A stretch of 64,000 nucleotides of DNA, taken from contig NZ_CP009228.1 in the NCBI RefSeq assembly GCF_000755145.1, forward strand, positions 1,175,827-1,239,826, in the 5' to 3' direction. The stretch comes from Treponema putidum (GTDB lineage: Bacteria > Spirochaetota > Spirochaetia > Treponematales > Treponemataceae). Numbering within the stretch: the first letter of the stretch is position 1; every line of letters begins with the position of its first letter. The notes under the pieces were generated by a model. That model did no database searches, had not been told where the DNA came from, and saw only the letters and a program-made list of their open reading frames with translations. Of the stretch, positions 62,936 through 64,000 are shown one piece after another. The position numbers and the translations under genes are program-made.

Positions 62936-64000
62936 TTACAATACAGATATGAGATGTTTGTTTGACCTTTTAGAGCTAATTGTTTTAATAAATTTACAAT
63001 TATCTTTGTGAGAGCGGACAGCAATTCTTATGTGATTTTCGCCTAGGGTTTTAAAACTCCTACAGGTTCTTATCAAGATCCCATTCCGTTCAAAGAACTT
63101 TAAAGCATCTTCATCCTTAGCATTTAAAACTTTAAGAAGGATAAAATTGCAGTGAGTTTTATAAGCTTGTAATTTTATATCTCCCCTTGTTCCATATTTA
63201 TTTATATTTTCGAGCAAAAAAGCTCTTTCCTTTTGAATATAGGCCTTGCTTTCTGCAATAAATTCCTTATCGGAAAAGATTGAATTAGCCGCAGCTTCAG
63301 CAAAGGAGTTTATGTGCCATGCCATTTCAATTTTAGAAAGAGCTGAAACGGTTTCGGGGGAGGTACAGGCATAGCCTAAACGAAGTCCCGGAAGAGCAAA
63401 AAATTTAGTTGCAGCCCTTAGTATGCAGATGTTCTTATAACCGTCTTTTTTAAAAAGGCTTATACTGTCATAGTCAGGCGGACAAAACTCATAAAAAGCC
63501 TCATCTAAAAATAAAAAAGCCCCTGCCTTTTGTACAAAAGAGTAAATTTGCAAAAGATCCGTTTTTTTTATTCTTAAGCCTGTGGGATTATTCGGGTTTC
63601 CTAAAATGAGAAGGTCATCGGCTTTTAAGTTTTTTTTAAGAGCAGAAATATCGGAAGAAAAATCAGGAAGGTAAGGAATTTCTAAAACCGTTTTTTTATG
63701 AACAATAGCCCTCAATCCGTATTCCGAAAAACAAGGTGTGCATAAAATTATTCTTTTAAACATTGAACAAAAATTATCGATTATTTCTACAGCTCCGTTC
63801 CCCAAAACAATATTTTCAAGCCCGCACTTTAAATACTTAGCTGTTATTTTCTTTAAAGAACGATAGCTAATATCGGGATAAACTAAAAGGTTATTAAAGG
63901 AAGAACTTAAAGCTCTTTTCAATCCCTTAGGGGCTCCCAGAGGATTTATATTGCTGCTAAAATCGATTAAAACTTCATCATTTTTTTTATAAGATAAAAA
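62936..64000 (-). CDS. PLP-dependent aminotransferase (CobD/HisC-like), N-terminus outside window
   Basis: The frame stays open to the window edge, so the start is missing. The visible N-terminal region reads IDFSSNINPLGAPKGLK, typical of L-threonine-phosphate decarboxylases (CobD) and HisC. Further on are DDLLILGNPNNPTG, FLFLDEAFYEFC, and the PLP-lysine segment AATKFFALPGLRLGYA. Whether it makes aminopropanol phosphate for cobalamin or histidinol phosphate cannot be decided. It ends 49 nt upstream of flhF on the same strand. Confidence 0.88.
   Translation of the reverse strand, partial: FLSYKKNDEVLIDFSSNINPLGAPKGLKRALSSSFNNLLVYPDISYRSLKKITAKYLKCGLENIVLGNGAVEIIDNFCSMFKRIILCTPCFSEYGLRAIVHKKTVLEIPYLPDFSSDISALKKNLKADDLLILGNPNNPTGLRIKKTDLLQIYSFVQKAGAFLFLDEAFYEFCPPDYDSISLFKKDGYKNICILRAATKFFALPGLRLGYACTSPETVSALSKIEMAWHINSFAEAAANSIFSDKEFIAESKAYIQKERAFLLENINKYGTRGDIKLQAYKTHCNFILLKVLNAKDEDALKFFERNGILIRTCRSFKTLGENHIRIAVRSHKDNCKFIKTISSKRSNKHLISVL

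Noticed and set aside
1-64000. CRISPR array
   Set aside because: No regularly spaced short direct repeats and no cas genes were seen; the repeated elements found are attC sites and operators.
1-64000. Prophage or complete insertion sequence
   Set aside because: No structural phage genes, DDE transposase or terminal inverted repeats recognised; only the Rpn-type nuclease and a TraG fragment suggest mobility.

Overview
The window looks like chromosome from an oral treponeme of the Treponema denticola group. The evidence is a low-GC genome with polyA/polyT-rich spacers, a spirochete-type flhF-flhG-fliA gene order, a Rpn/TIGR01784-type nuclease of the family first defined in T. denticola, Trep_Strep (MptD-type) ECF substrate components, and an array of integron attC sites like those of the T. 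denticola chromosomal integron. The species call is inference. No rRNA operon is present; the only RNA gene seen is one tRNA-Cys(GCA).

Layout. 1-8.7 kb: GH3 hexosaminidase, TraB-like protein, DHH phosphoesterase and a heterodimeric ABC transporter, all on the minus strand, plus tRNA-Cys. 8.7-18.4 kb: accessory region with an inverted-repeat element, Rpn nuclease, methyltransferase, a GHKL/LytTR two-component operon, small plus-strand genes, a PC4-like protein, TfoX-N, an EFR1-type flavodoxin-ferredoxin and a flavodoxin. 18.5-22.1 kb: ECF transporter operon 1 with a methyltransferase. 22.2-27.9 kb: minus-strand integron cassette array without an integrase (transglycosylase-like, GNAT, BrnTA, PIN antitoxin/toxin, HAD, Zn-ribbon/HEPN). 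28.1-32.3 kb: exporter-fold ABC pair with an aminothiazoline-carboxylate-hydrolase-like protein. 32.5-40 kb: mosaic of CPBP proteases, HD hydrolase, flavodoxin/DUF4405 with a TetR regulator, AAC(6')-like GNAT, and fragments of TraG, ABC-2 permease, methyltransferase and YoeB. 40.05-43.5 kb: ECF operon 2 with its TetR regulator. 43.7-47.1 kb: ABC pseudogene, then an FMN-binding protein, macrodomain, SirTM sirtuin and Rrf2 regulator. 47.2-64 kb: core genes (hypothetical, GGDEF, rhomboid, Dus, LtaS-like, CofE-like, DUF4349 lipoprotein) and the motility operon flhF-flhG-hyp-fliA-fapA-hyp-DUF6115, then an aminotransferase running off the edge.

The strongest unexplained structure is a three-operon regulon. 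The promoters of ECF operon 1 (22.1 kb), the ABC pair (32.3 kb) and the TetR-ECF operon 2 (43.5 kb) are near-identical TTGACA-N17-TATACT promoters. In each, a palindrome with arms AAAATAGC/GCTATTTT abuts the -10 box. I infer that the TetR protein at 42.8-43.5 kb controls all three as one uptake system for an unknown, possibly thiazoline-containing, ligand.

A second theme is broken reading frames. At least seven otherwise intact genes (response regulator, EFR1 protein, ABC exporter, CofE-like, DUF6115-like, FapA-like, and the GH3 N-terminus) are disrupted by apparent 1-nt indels, mostly in A/T homopolymers. Because some are in core genes, base-calling error is at least as likely as real decay.
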